A stretch of DNA of 64,000 bases, from positions 1,887,324 through 1,951,323 of the forward strand of contig PQWQ01000011.1 of the NCBI GenBank assembly GCA_002943765.1, written 5' to 3'. Positions within the stretch are counted from its first letter, which is position 1; every line of letters begins with the position of its first letter. This document shows positions 38,301-46,573 of the stretch, in pieces. Position numbers and translations under genes: made by a program. The stretch comes from Psoroptes ovis (lineage: Eukaryota > Arthropoda > Arachnida > Sarcoptiformes > Psoroptidae). The notes beneath the pieces are model-generated. The model searched no databases and had not been told where the DNA came from. It saw nothing but the letters and a program-made list of their open reading frames with translations.

Positions 38301-41300
38301 ATAGTTGTAATTAATTATAGATTTTTTTTTTGTTCAAATATAATTGAATTGTTTATTTTCATCATTAAAAAATATTGTCATTAAAGCTATATGCTATCAT
38401 GCTGATTTTTATCTATTAGGCTGTTCGATAAGTTCTTGCCGATTTTCTCATGTTTCCCTACGATATAATCGACAAAAACTTTTCGGACAACCTAATATAT
38501 TTATTCTGATTTTAAATTCACATTTACTGTGCATTTTGTTTTTTTTGCCGTATTCAAAGTTTTAAAAAATTTTAAATGTGCCCAAATGAATTTTAATTTT
38601 ATTATATTGAATTAAATTTTATAATTATTTTGATTTTATTTTTGACTTTTCCAAAAATCCGGAAAATAAATCCAAATCAATATTTCAAGGTCGAGAACAA
38701 TGTCAAACGAATGAGTTTCGTTGTGACAATAGTCGATGTATCCCAATGGGAAATGTTTGTGATACGATATGTGATTGTGCTATCGATTGTGAAGATGAAG
38801 TTGATTGTGATGATTTTTATAGAAAAATTGATGGTATGCATTGTGTTCAATTAAACAATATTTTCACAAATTAAAAATAATGTAATAATAATTCAATGAT
38901 TTAATTAAAAGAATTTTGAATTTTCAACCAAATTTTCAGGTGTAAATTATTGTTCGCCAAATACTACAATCAGTTGTTCATTATCGGATAATGATCAATA
39001 TGTTGAACGATGCCTAAATAATCAATATGTTTGTAATGGCTACAATGATTGTCCGCGATCATTCGATGATGAATATGGCTGTCCATATGGTGGTAAATTT
39101 GAAATTGAATTTTATTTCAAAAATTCTAGGAATTTATGATTGAATAAATTTTTTTTCAAAATTTTAAATTTGATTTCGAAATTCAATTCAAGGTTACACT
39201 GAACTAGATTGTCAACAAATGAAAGATCATTTTTGGTGTCCATTAGAACGACGATGTCTGCCAATGTCAGTTCATTGTAATCATATACAGGAATGTTTTG
39301 ATGGTTATGATGAATTGAATTGTGGTAGGTTTAAAAGTAGAATGTAGACACAAACGGAATTTGACAAATTTTCAAAATCAACATTCTTTGTGATTGCCAT
39401 AGATAGAAAAGCATGCAATACAAATGAATTTCAATGTAAAAATGGTCAATGTATTGATGGACGAAAACGTTGTGATTCAATATTTGATTGTTATGATAAA
39501 ACAGATGAAATTGATTGTCATAATCATCCGTGTCCGAAAACACATCGTCGTTGTCGATCAGGACAATGTGTACCAGCCGAACAATGGTGTGATTATTTCA
39601 ACGATTGTATTGATCATTCTGATGAACAAAATTGTACAAATCGATTACAAATAGCAACAACAACAACATCGTCATCATCATTATTATATTCAACAAATAA
39701 ATCATCATCATCTTCGGTATTAAATTATAATAAAATTCATAATAACGACTGTGATAAAAATACACAATTTCGCTGTGATAATGGTCAATGTATACCTGCT
39801 GAATATATTTGTTTGCTTACATCAAATCCAAGAAAAATTTGTGCTGATCGTTCAAATTTGAATGGTTGTCAAAATTTTACTTGTCGATCATCGACCAATA
39901 TAAAATGTGCCGGAAGTTTTTGCGTTGAATCAACATTAAAATGTAATGAACGTTTAGATTGTCCAGTATTATCGGATTGGGCTGATGAACAACAATGTCG
40001 TAAGTTAAGCAATTTATCACTTATTCATTCATATTAAACAATAGCCTCGATAATATATGATTTTTTTTTTAACAAAACAATGAGAAAAAAATTTCTTGGA
40101 AATTTTCGGTTTAAAAAATTCAATGATTTAACATGTGTTCATTGTCCATTGTAATTATTGTTGTTCCCAGAAATAATTTCAATTTTTTAAATCAATTTTT
40201 TTCTTCGAGTATTTATCCAATAAAATTGGATGTTTTATTCGAGGATGTTTGAAGCTCAATTGAAAATTCAGACATCAAAGTGAAAAGAAACTATCAATTT
40301 TCTGAGGAAAAAAAAAGATTTTCAAAAATTTAAAAAAAAAAATTTTTCCTTTGAAAATCTTTTTAAAAATTTCTATAGCCTTTATCCTCTCCGGAAATTT
40401 CATTAATTTTTTCAATTTTATTTTATGGTTAATCAATCATCGATTTTACTCTGAAGAGTCTAGTAGTAATTCATTCTATTCACTGAATCATGATTTAATT
40501 TTTCTTTTTTTTTCCTTAATACCATAATTTCCGTAAATAGCATTTTATTGTTCTGAAAGTCGTTTATGTCAATGTATCGATACAACAATTAATTGTTCTG
40601 GACAATTATTGATGAAAATTCCTGATTCGATTGAAGATCAAATTTTTCGTATGTAAGTAGTTTTCTATTTATTTTGGTTTTAACAATATTGTTCATGGAT
40701 TCATTTTAAATCGATCAATTTTAAATTATTTTTTTCAAAAAAATCGAAAAATCATTAATAATAATTATTGATCCATAAATGAAAAAGGATAATGAAAGGA
40801 AATCTATTAGGCCATAATTTGACATTTAACATGTTTAATCGTTTAGAACGTATGAATATGATCGATATTAGTGATAATCAAATACAATTCATACATCCAG
40901 GATTATTTCGTAAGCTGTGGAAATTGAAAATTTTGTAAGTCATTGATTTATTCTTCTGACTTTCAATTCAATTTTTTTTCGATACAAAAATCCATTAATT
41001 CATTTAATTTGATTCAATTTTGTTCAATTCTCTCTTATTTTTGTCTTTAAAAAAATCATCATTAAATCATTTTATAAAATGAAATCATTATCATTACGAC
41101 ATCATCATCATCATCATCATTGCAAAGACATTTACGAAAAAATCTCATACAAACAATTGAACCATATACATTTACCGGTTTACCAAATTTAGTTACATTG
41201 TAAGTATATTGAATTTTTTAATGCATTTGTTTTTCAAAGCAATTTTGCTTTTTTTTCAAAATGTAAATGATATCGAAAAATGATAATTGATAAATTATAT

Positions 41301-44300
41301 TACGATAATTGATAGTAAGAAAAAAAAATAAGAATAAAAATGAATGGAATAATAATTTTTTTTCCATTAGGTTGTCCGAAAAGTTCTTGCCAATTTTTCG
41401 AATGATTTTCTACGATATAATCGGCAAAAATTTTCCGGTGTAAAGCATAGTGGCTTGTTGACAGCCACTTCAATTGTCAATTTCAACGTGAATCAGATTG
41501 ACAATCAGTTTGACAGCAAGTATAAATACTTGTTGTCAAACTGCTTAACAACAACTTGGGAATTGATGATATTCATCAATCAATGAATTGTTTTTTTTAA
41601 ATGTGATTTTAAAATTTAAATTATTTATTTCTTTTATCAATAAATTAAAACTTATAATTAATCCCTTCGACTTATGATTTAATCCTTGACCGCTCGTTCG
41701 CGTCTCATCACACCGGACAAATTTTTATTTGAAATTAATAATAAATTCTATCCATTTCGAAACATTTATTATTTATTTATTCATTTATTCATTTATTCAT
41801 CAATAAATGTTTCATATGTTTTTTATTTTCTATTTCTCTTCTTCTATTCGAATGTAATCATTATTACCAATAATAGCATCCGTCTTAAAATTACGAAATA
41901 ATTCGTATTAATTTTTTTTCTTGGCCAATTTTCCTTATTTTTTATTATTATTATTTTTCCATTTATCATTAGATGAATGCAAAATGATGAGCAATTCGAT
42001 ATCTTAATAGAACTAGATAGAACTAGGAACAAATCAACCAACAACGAAAAATTGAATCAAATCTTAGTAAACAAACAAACAAACAAAACAAAACATTAAC
42101 AATAAACCAAGAAATAAAAATTCCCGTATCAAATAACGATTACACATTAGTATTCAACAATGCACATAAGAATGATGTTGTTGATTCTTCAATACCACAA
42201 AACTTATGGCTAAATGAAAGTTTCAACGTAAATTTCACATCAAAAAAATAAATGATAGTTTTCCAATGAAAGTGAATAAAGAAATGATATCAAATAATAA
42301 TTACAATAAAAAAAAAATGAAACAAACAAACATTTCAAATATAAAATAGAAATGATATTCCTATTCTTATTATGATCGCAATCATAATTCAATGAATAAT
42401 AAAATAAAAATAAGTAAAAAATCCCAATACATTTCGTTCTAATTTCAATCATTTCTATCCTTGATACTACAAATATCTATTGGTTGTACTGGAAACCAAA
42501 AAATAGAAAAATCAAAAAAAGAAAATCACATTTGTATCTCACTTGAGGCTATTGTTGTATAGTGAATATTAGCTGAATAATATGCATGAATTTTTATGAT
42601 AAAAATAATTTTTGATTTTATTCTTCTTTATAAAATATCAATTTTCAAAACTTGAATAATGAATTTTCTTTCATTATTCATTATATTTTACAATTATTTT
42701 TATTATTATCATTATTATTATTATGATTACTTTTTATTTTAATTACAATTGCTGCATATATTAATAATAATGATTACAACAGCAGCAGCAACAGCGGCCG
42801 CGGCAACAAGCAAAAAATAAAATAAAATAAAAATATTTATTACCTTAAAAATATGATTGATTTTTGAATATCAATAATTACAATAGATAATTGAAATAAA
42901 ACATAAAAACTCATAAAAATACTATAATCTCTGAAATTGATTCCCATTTTTCTGATCATCAATAAATCATATTTCTAGGTAAATTATTATTGATATTTTA
43001 TATTTATTGATGAAAGAAAAAGTCATAAATCATGACCATTTACGATTTTTGATATTCAATATTGAATTTTGAATAAGAATTAATACAATTGAAATGTGAA
43101 CGCTTCGCATTTCTTAGTCAAAATAATAAAAATTTTAAGATCAAATCAACTTGAATCGAGTTAAATATTCTCCGATTCAAAACGAAACGATGATTAATCA
43201 ATGATTCAAGTGAATAATCGTGGTTGACAAAGTTAAATTGACTTAAAATTGTCAAAAAAAGAAAAAAATTCTTTCACAAAAATTTCCCGAGACAGGAAAA
43301 AGTGAAATTTTTCAAAATTCCAAAAGGATTTGTTTTAAGATTCTGCCCCCCCAAAAAAAATTGACAAATTGTTTGCCGTCATAAATTCAATATAATAAAA
43401 GATATTCGATCAATTTCAATCATTTTTTTGTTTGGAAAATAATAAAGAATAATCTTGAATCTTCCCTTTGTTTCTCCCATTCATTTCTTCCCAATGTCTC
43501 CTCATACACACATAGAACTTTGAATGAAAATCGTCTCCGAACAATACGTGAACATGCATTCAGTGGTTTAGCATCATTGAAAACATTGTAAGTATTATTA
43601 TAATATGAAATATTTTGGCATAGTGATATAATAATAATAATCCTTAAATCTAGATATAATCTAGATTCTATTTTTATATTTACACATTATTATTGCTGTT
43701 ATTATCATTCAACCATTATTTTGTTTATGTTCTTATGTTCACTTATTAATTTATTCAATTTTTATTGTTTTTTTTTCTCATTTTTATTATGTTTTTATTT
43801 TTCTGCCAAACATCGCCAATCAATCATTATTTGAATTATATATATATTGACAAATAATTCAATTATTTGCTTGTTGTTTCAATCGTACAAAACATATCCA
43901 AAGAGATCTAAGCAATCAACGTATATCATTATTGCAGAAGAATTCATTTTCAGGATTACGTTCATTGAAAAATCTGTATGTAAATTCCTTCTTTTATTAC
44001 TTATTATTTTTAACATCTTATTTATCATCTGTTTGTATTCTAATATTTTGAATTGATTTGTCTATTTTGTATGGCATATTCCATGCAACATGAATGATGA
44101 CTGATAACTAATGAACATCATTAATAAATATATCAGACAAATTAATTGTACATTACATTAATATCAAAATAACTCAATTTTATTTTCTGATTCACTGGAA
44201 AATGGCGTATGCATTTGTCATCACACGCTGTTTCTGGGCTTTATATTTTCTATTATATTTTATATAAAATTTATCGATTATTATTTTGTTTGATTCTAAG

Positions 44301-46573
44301 AATCGATAAACATTGGATTACGCTGAAAATATCCATTTTTTTCAAATATTCTTATCATTATGATCGATTTAGATGTTTTTTGATCGATATCATTATTAAT
44401 ATTCTTATTAATTCTCTCTTGTTTTTCTCGTTTCTTGTCCATGAAATGAAATTAAAATCCGATTTGGAACAAAAATCAAAAACAAATCATTAATGAATTG
44501 TCACAAATGACAATGAAAATTATATATTAAAAACAACGATAATAATATCATGATCATCATTATCCATGAAAAATAAAATAAAAATAAATTCAACAATCAC
44601 AATGTGTGATTTGTTGCTTTCACAGTGATTTGTCAAATAATGAAATTACTGAACTTCCTGATGGTGTATTCTCCGGACTATCATCTGTTATTTCAATGTA
44701 TGTTATGTTTATTTCATTTTATAATGATTTTCCAATAATAGTCTGATTGAATGATTAATTCAGTCTGAATTATGTGTCTAGCTTAAAATTATGAGACATT
44801 ATACACAAATTATCATCATTTGTTTTTAAATCTGTTTATAAATCTAGCCATTCATTAATGAACGATAATCATTGATTGAAAAATTGAATGGATTAATACA
44901 TTAAACACATTTGATAGAATGATAATAATTCCAATTTCTTCCTAAATTTAGTGATCTTCGTGGTAATAAAATCAAATCTGTCGGTTCGAAAGCATTTCTC
45001 GGAATGAATGCATTGAAACAAATGTAAGATAATGTATTTAATTATTATTATTATGAATTCAAAATTATCGATTCAATAATTAATCGTTTTTGACTTTATA
45101 TTTTTTTCTATTTTCCATAAACCGAAATTCCTTCACACACACACATTGCACAGTACATTTGATGAATTTCATTTTTGTTGTCTTGTACGACACGTTAAAC
45201 AATGTTTACCCGAACCAAATGAATTTAGTTCATGTGAAGATTTAATGTCGAATACAATTCTAAGAATTTGTATTTGGTGTCTTGGATCGATTGCATTGTT
45301 TGGCAATATGTTTGTTATATTATGGCGTTTACATTATCAAACAATCAATCGTATACATTCATTTTTGATCATAAATTTAGCATTTGGTGATTTATTGATG
45401 GGAATATATTTATTAATAATTGCCAGTGTTGATTCATATTATCGGTGTGTTTTTGACTTGTTTATTATTGTTATTTTCTTTTCGCAAATATTTCAATGAT
45501 AAATTCCATTTTTATTTTGTTTTTTTTTCAAAAATTACAGTGGAATGTATTTTATTGTCGATTCACGCTGGCGTCATAGTTCATTATGCCATTTTGCAGG
45601 ATTTCTATCGACATTATCATCGGAAATTTCAGTATTTTTTCTCATCGTCATCACAATCGATCGTTTGATAACGATTACATTTCCATTTCGAATCTATCGT
45701 CTGCATTGGAAAGATGCTAAATGTATTATCATTTCTTTGTGGCTGATAGCAATCATCATATCTGGTTTACCTTTGATACCAATTGAATATTTTGATAATT
45801 TTTATGGCCGTTCTGGTGTTTGTCTGGCGTTACACATTACACGCGAACGTCCTAATGGCTGGGAATATTCTGTATTCGTTTTTCTGGTACTTAATTTGAT
45901 TAGTTTTACGCTGATTTGTGGTTCATATCTTTGGATGTTTATCGTTGCACGTAAAACACAAAAAGCAGCAAAATCAAATGGACAAAGATTTGTTTCAACG
46001 GAAACAAAAATTCAAAATCGTATGGCAAGACGTATGATGTTTATTGTGATGACAGATTTTTGTTGTTGGATGCCAATTATTGCTCTTGGCATTGTTTCAT
46101 TATTCGATGTTCGAGTTCCACCACAAATATTTGCATGGATTGCTGTATTCATTCTACCATTGAATGCTGCTGTCAATCCAACGCTGTATACATTAAGTGG
46201 ATTATCAATTGGCCGATCAACTAGCAATGGTATTATTAATCATATTCATTCAACACGCAAACCAGGATCACCAAATTATCAACATAGTATTAGTTGTAGT
46301 ACACATGTTGTTCATGATAATTGTGCTGCTAATTCCAATAATGACAATTATGTGACAAAATATTCATCAGGTCAAAATGATGACAGCAACAATCATAATA
46401 ATGATAATTTCTGCACTAATCGTCGAAAATTTATTGATCAAAAAATTCCAATCAATTCATCATCATTGAAATTAAATCATCAAGACAATAATAATAACCT
46501 AATAAAAAATAGCTATTATCAAAGAGATGTACAAGATTTGAATTGTAATGATTCGAATACAAGTTATTTATGA
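17769..46573 (+). CDS. GRL101: GRL101-like receptor: 12 LDLa modules + LRRs + 7TM (relaxin-receptor-type LGR)
   Basis: Cell-surface G-protein-coupled receptor of the type-C LGR class. My exon chain is 17769-18564 (provisional), 28702-29820, 32443-32550, 32943-33059, 34464-34589, 34722-34820, 38690-38833, 38940-39092, 39193-39324, 39403-39999, 40541-40652, 40788-40934, 41128-41199, 43516-43587, 43904-43975, 44626-44697, 44952-45023, 45154-45444 and 45541-46573. All junctions are GT/AG and phase-consistent: phase 1 between LDLa exons, phase 2 between LRR exons. The sum is 1,777 codons plus stop. There are twelve LDLa-type modules with Cys patterns ending in DxSDE-like acidic clusters, then an LRR N-cap, about seven 24-residue LRRs, and 7TM with LAFGD (TM2), TIDRLI (end of TM3) and NPTLYT (TM7). 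Lymnaea GRL101 has the same order and the same number of LDLa modules (family knowledge). The ligand is unknown. The gene hosts several insertions and a nested gene. The 7TM and LDLa parts are secure; exon 1 is not. Confidence 0.9.
19998..20002. repeat. Target-site duplication, left (ACAAA)
   Basis: ACAAA directly before the 5' LTR is repeated at 23731-23735 directly after the 3' LTR, as expected for a 5-bp copia integration. Confidence 0.9.
20003..20137 (+). repeat. Copia 5' LTR (135 bp)
   Basis: Begins TGTTGAAATAAATAATTGG and ends ACGTCTAACA. A C-rich stretch CCCCGCCCC lies near the middle and an AATAAA near the 3' third (about 20099). Very short for an LTR. Confidence 0.97.
20138..20150 (+). 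other. Primer-binding site (initiator Met tRNA type)
   Basis: TGGTAGCAGAG directly abuts the LTR. It is complementary to the 3' end of metazoan initiator methionine tRNA (...CTCTGCTACCA, family knowledge), the usual primer for copia-like elements. Confidence 0.88.
20269..23601 (+). CDS. Copia gag-pol polyprotein, 1,110 aa, no visible protease motif
   Basis: Single-frame polyprotein. Domains in order: Gag (residues 1-226); CCHC zinc knuckle CYGCGKLGHIAVWC (227-240); GAG-pre-integrase LWHKRLGHPG with CPEC (about 315-350); integrase core with D370, D432 (SDNGSEF) and E468, a DDX35E arrangement; reverse transcriptase with FDISTAFLNS and catalytic YVDD (802-805); RNase H with TDASF, SCEAEL (E1004) and MIDSRAA. 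The ending ADMLTKPL is typical of copia. Only about 75 residues, Asn-rich, separate the zinc knuckle from LWHKRLGH, and no D-S/T-G protease motif occurs there or elsewhere. Copia polyproteins are usually about 200 residues longer. The TGA stop lies in the first bases of the 3' LTR. No frameshift or in-frame stop is seen. Confidence 0.97.
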   Translation: MTNNINKMIEIDTTMMDSTNVNIPKFNGNNFKSWLSDIKFWCTYNGKADLLEAKLCDDNDSNMEQLKSLAAFITFMIDPDLRDLVKDTSIPNEIIDLLERRFNKINQARSARLFFELNDMKMNVSDDPNIFLAKFDIKRKELIDTGMIMVDAIWISIVLKTLPNEYTKIKEDIFDQLEVNELSYDVARDVIVSKCLRRQRAKNVQTSNQTALCVIERSMNNKSIPECYGCGKLGHIAVWCPFKPHVKSNVFQTWNNRYVSKQCSEGEIGNIINKKNENNNVNNVSNVVREMNENDRENHTLNSALIAKNNEKSMLWHKRLGHPGSEKLSRIFSSPVPTINCPECKMSKCVRKSHPLRFEKFYFMQRISADVIGPLKESISGCVYVLNLVEHHSSYGMVYPMKTKSEAVKYVIEFIDFCENQTGRKLKEFLSDNGSEFVNQQLQYHLKKKGILFCTTTPHTSAQNGKIERRNRTIIDCARTMINNAKMPEEYWPTAVRAANYLINRWPTKSNIVPYEKFFGRSVTYGHIKVFGCLAYHRMNETMIASKFNQRGQKCIFVGYTETTKNYWLLDPKTNRTFKACDVDFDENVMGFPAIMNDEKESGVINESKVMNVETMSPVPKNYDEAMRSSEYDKWQLAMDKEMNELTQKGVYKVVGQLPLSGMRPLTTKWVYARKSDGRFKARCVVRGFEQYNSGNTFAPTLRMSTLLTILTYALTKKMNIRQFDISTAFLNSKLESEIYVVPPKGITDRFWKLEKALYGLKEAPRRWYETLSNFLIENCKLKQSLVDKCLFFSANMIVVIYVDDIIIAYDDSIMIDHVMDQFKRRFDIHDFGECGVYLGLKIDCKEDMITIDQENYIEDILERFKMEGCNSTNVPMDCFEDYSVGPIDKDLHVRELLGCLNYVATHTRPDISVCISHLTSYADKPTNALMMACKRVVRYLAGTKDMKLIIKPVQDWNINAWTDASFKSDPKGRSVSGSIVQIGESPVLWSSKKQLRMPHSSCEAELNAALSTWRLARPIQQLLSELKIKADLKLMIDSRAAKAILDNNEFKQSGYFEYDKKLLVQEFSYENNEVVKVPSAEQLADMLTKPLGKIKLENFRGRTPIRRVC
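23596..23730 (+). repeat. Copia 3' LTR (135 bp)
   Basis: Identical by eye to 20003-20137. A weak purine tract (AGAAGGG) precedes it as polypurine primer. ACAAA follows at 23731-23735. Confidence 0.97.
24485..24559. mobile_element. Foldback MITE copy 12 (type C centre)
   Basis: AGCTGTCCAAAAAGTTTTTAT pairs with a right arm ending AAAACTTTCCGGACACCCT. Both arms have drifted. Confidence 0.85.
27609..27685. mobile_element. Foldback MITE copy 13 (type A)
   Basis: AGATTGTCCGGAAAGTTTTTG closes with CAAGAACTTTTCGGACAATCT. Both arm ends carry the same G-to-A type change (ATTGTCC / GGACAAT), preserving pairing. Confidence 0.9.
28702..29820 (+). CDS. GRL101-like exon 2: signal-like segment, Asn/His/Asp-rich linker, LDLa 1
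   Basis: The acceptor TGTTTTCAG precedes 28702. The exon encodes a His-rich start, a hydrophobic segment (LLLFILIFISIIMNIYAI) that could be a signal peptide or anchor, then about 270 residues of Asn, Asp, His and Gln runs. It closes with the first LDLa-like module (CFYLDTKCNGVSDCPNGF, then DESIEMCG). The donor is TGTG|GTAAGT at 29821, phase 1. The linker is much more repetitive than the rest of the receptor. A foldback element sits only 45 bp after the donor. Confidence 0.85.
29866..29942. mobile_element. Foldback MITE copy 14 (type B, reverse), 45 bp from a splice donor
   Basis: AGGTTGTCCGAAAAGTTCTGG closes with AATGAACTTTTCGGACAGCCT inside receptor intron 2, immediately after exon 2. TA-flanked. 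Confidence 0.92.
30074..30094. repeat. (CA)n microsatellite
   Basis: Ten uninterrupted CA units in receptor intron 2. Confidence 0.9.
31137..31213. mobile_element. Foldback MITE copy 15, degenerate right arm
   Basis: AGATTGTCCGAAAAGTTTTTG opens it. The right arm is decayed to GAAAAACTTTGTGGACAGC. Type A centre in reverse (TTCTAGATAATTTTCTATC). Confidence 0.82.
31689..31765. mobile_element. Foldback MITE copy 16 (type A)
   Basis: TTTGTCCGCAAAGTTTTCGAC opens it and CAAAAACTTTTCGGACAACTT closes it. Centre TTATATCTTAGAAAATTATTG is type A. Confidence 0.85.
32443..39999 (+). CDS. GRL101-like LDLa block (exons 3-10, modules 2-12)
   Basis: Eight exons carry LDLa modules 2-12. They occupy one exon each through exon 9, and exon 10 (39403-39999) holds four. 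Canonical examples are CNNHFCISTENVCDFKDNC with DNSDEEAC (32943-33059) and CKNGQCIDGRKRCDSIFDC (39403 on). Modules 5 and 7 are divergent in spacing. Exon boundaries are phase 1 on both sides, the usual arrangement for shuffled LDLa modules. A Ser/Thr-rich insert separates modules 10 and 11. In this receptor class the modules lie outside the cell and help ligand binding or signalling (family knowledge). Calcium-binding acidic residues are retained in most modules. Confidence 0.92.
32746..32790. repeat. Perfect 15-bp inverted repeat with 15-nt loop
   Basis: AAAGGGTTAAGAAAT (32746-32760) and ATTTCTTAACCCTTT (32776-32790) are exact reverse complements in receptor intron 3. Unrelated to the foldback family. 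A partial copy of one arm (GAGTTAAGAAATGAA) occurs about 115 bp upstream. Confidence 0.85.
33060..34463 (+). other. Receptor intron 4
   Basis: 1.4 kb, AT-rich. Apart from foldback copy 17 I see only simple repeats. No extra LDLa exon. Confidence 0.8.
33101..33176. mobile_element. Foldback MITE copy 17 (type A, reverse), 41 bp from a donor
   Basis: AGGTTGTCCGATAAGTTTTTG pairs with AAAAACTTTTCAGACAACCT. Centre CTACGATATAATCGG. It lies just after the donor of receptor exon 4 (33060). Confidence 0.92.
35736..36758 (-). CDS. CAP/SCP-domain protein, GAPR-1 (GLIPR2)-like, nested antisense
   Basis: Three exons on the minus strand: 36423-36758, 36141-36264 and 35736-35962. Donors and acceptors are GT/AG with matched phases (0, then 1). 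Total 228 aa. The N-terminus (METTETKTRTWHESDG...) has no signal peptide and leads through a Ser/Asn-rich linker to a CAP domain. Visible motifs are NRHNYYREKHGVPKLVLSKD, YAQEWA, YGENIF, the CAP1 motif GHFTQIVW and the CAP2-like stretch VVANYDPPGN. The usual secreted-CAP cysteine in CAP2 is absent, as in GAPR-1, so an intracellular membrane-associated protein is likely (family knowledge plus inference). The whole gene lies inside intron 6 of the receptor gene on the opposite strand. Stop TGA at 35736-35738. Confidence 0.92.
38418..38493. mobile_element. Foldback MITE copy 18 (type A, reverse)
   Basis: AGGCTGTTCGATAAGTTCTTG closes with CAAAAACTTTTCGGACAACCT. Centre CTACGATATAATCGA. TA-flanked, in receptor intron 6. 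Confidence 0.9.
40541..45023 (+). CDS. GRL101-like leucine-rich repeat block (exons 11-17)
   Basis: Exon 11 encodes a Cys-rich LRR cap (CSESRLCQCIDTTINCSG). Exon 12 holds two repeats. Exons 13-17 are each exactly 72 bp and encode one 24-residue repeat apiece, such as LDLSNNEITELPDGVFSGLS. All are cut at phase 2 after the second base of the conserved Leu or Ile codon. The intron after exon 13 (41200-43515) is larger and carries the hairpin/solo-LTR composite. No further 72-bp LRR exon was found in that intron. Confidence 0.93.
41369..41438. mobile_element. Foldback MITE copy 19, interrupted by a solo LTR
   Basis: AGGTTGTCCGAAAAGTTCTTG and the type A reverse centre CTACGATATAATCGG are followed by the right arm up to AAATTTTCCGG. 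The element then breaks. The continuation CCGGACAA reappears at 41713-41720 after a 274-bp insertion, with the last few bases degenerate. Confidence 0.88.
41439..41712 (+). mobile_element. Solo LTR (274 bp) with 4-bp target duplication
   Basis: Starts TGTAAAGCATAGTGG and ends CGTCTCATCACA (TG...CA). It is flanked by CCGG at 41435-41438 and again at 41713-41716. Inside are a TATA box (TATAAATA, 41521) and a downstream AATAAA (41639), the order expected for a promoter and poly-A site within an LTR. No second LTR or internal coding region is nearby, so it is the remnant of LTR-LTR recombination. The 4-bp duplication fits Ty3/gypsy or some BEL/Pao elements rather than copia. It is unrelated to the copia LTR at 20003. 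Confidence 0.85.
45154..46573 (+). CDS. GRL101-like 7TM domain (exons 18-19)
   Basis: Exon 18 (45154-45444) covers the LRR C-cap cysteines, TM1 (GNMFVILW) and TM2 (LIINLAFGDLLMGIYLLI). Exon 19 (45541-46573) covers TM3-TM7 and the tail. TM3 begins SLCHFAGFLSTLSSE and ends TIDRLITITFPF. TM6 contains FCCWMPI and TM7 contains NAAVNPTLYTLS. The Cys in TM3 and the Cys in GVCLALHI can form the usual extracellular disulphide. The cytoplasmic tail (about 115 residues) is Asn/Ser-rich and low in complexity. Stop TGA at 46571. The exon junction is CG|T, phase 2, across a 96-bp intron. Confidence 0.95.

Larger units (their letters stand above)
34821..38689 (+). other. Receptor intron 6, host of the nested CAP gene
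   Basis: 3.9-kb intron between LDLa modules 5 and 6. It contains the antisense CAP gene (35736-36758) and foldback copy 18. The rest is AT-rich filler with no other supported exon. Confidence 0.85.
41200..43515 (+). other. Receptor intron 13 with nested insertions
   Basis: 2.3-kb intron containing foldback copy 19 split by a solo LTR, then an open Asn/Lys-rich stretch (about 42015-42249) that ends in TAA. The rest is AT-rich with a small CAG/GCGGCCGCGG island near 42780-42805, unusual for this window. Confidence 0.8.
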
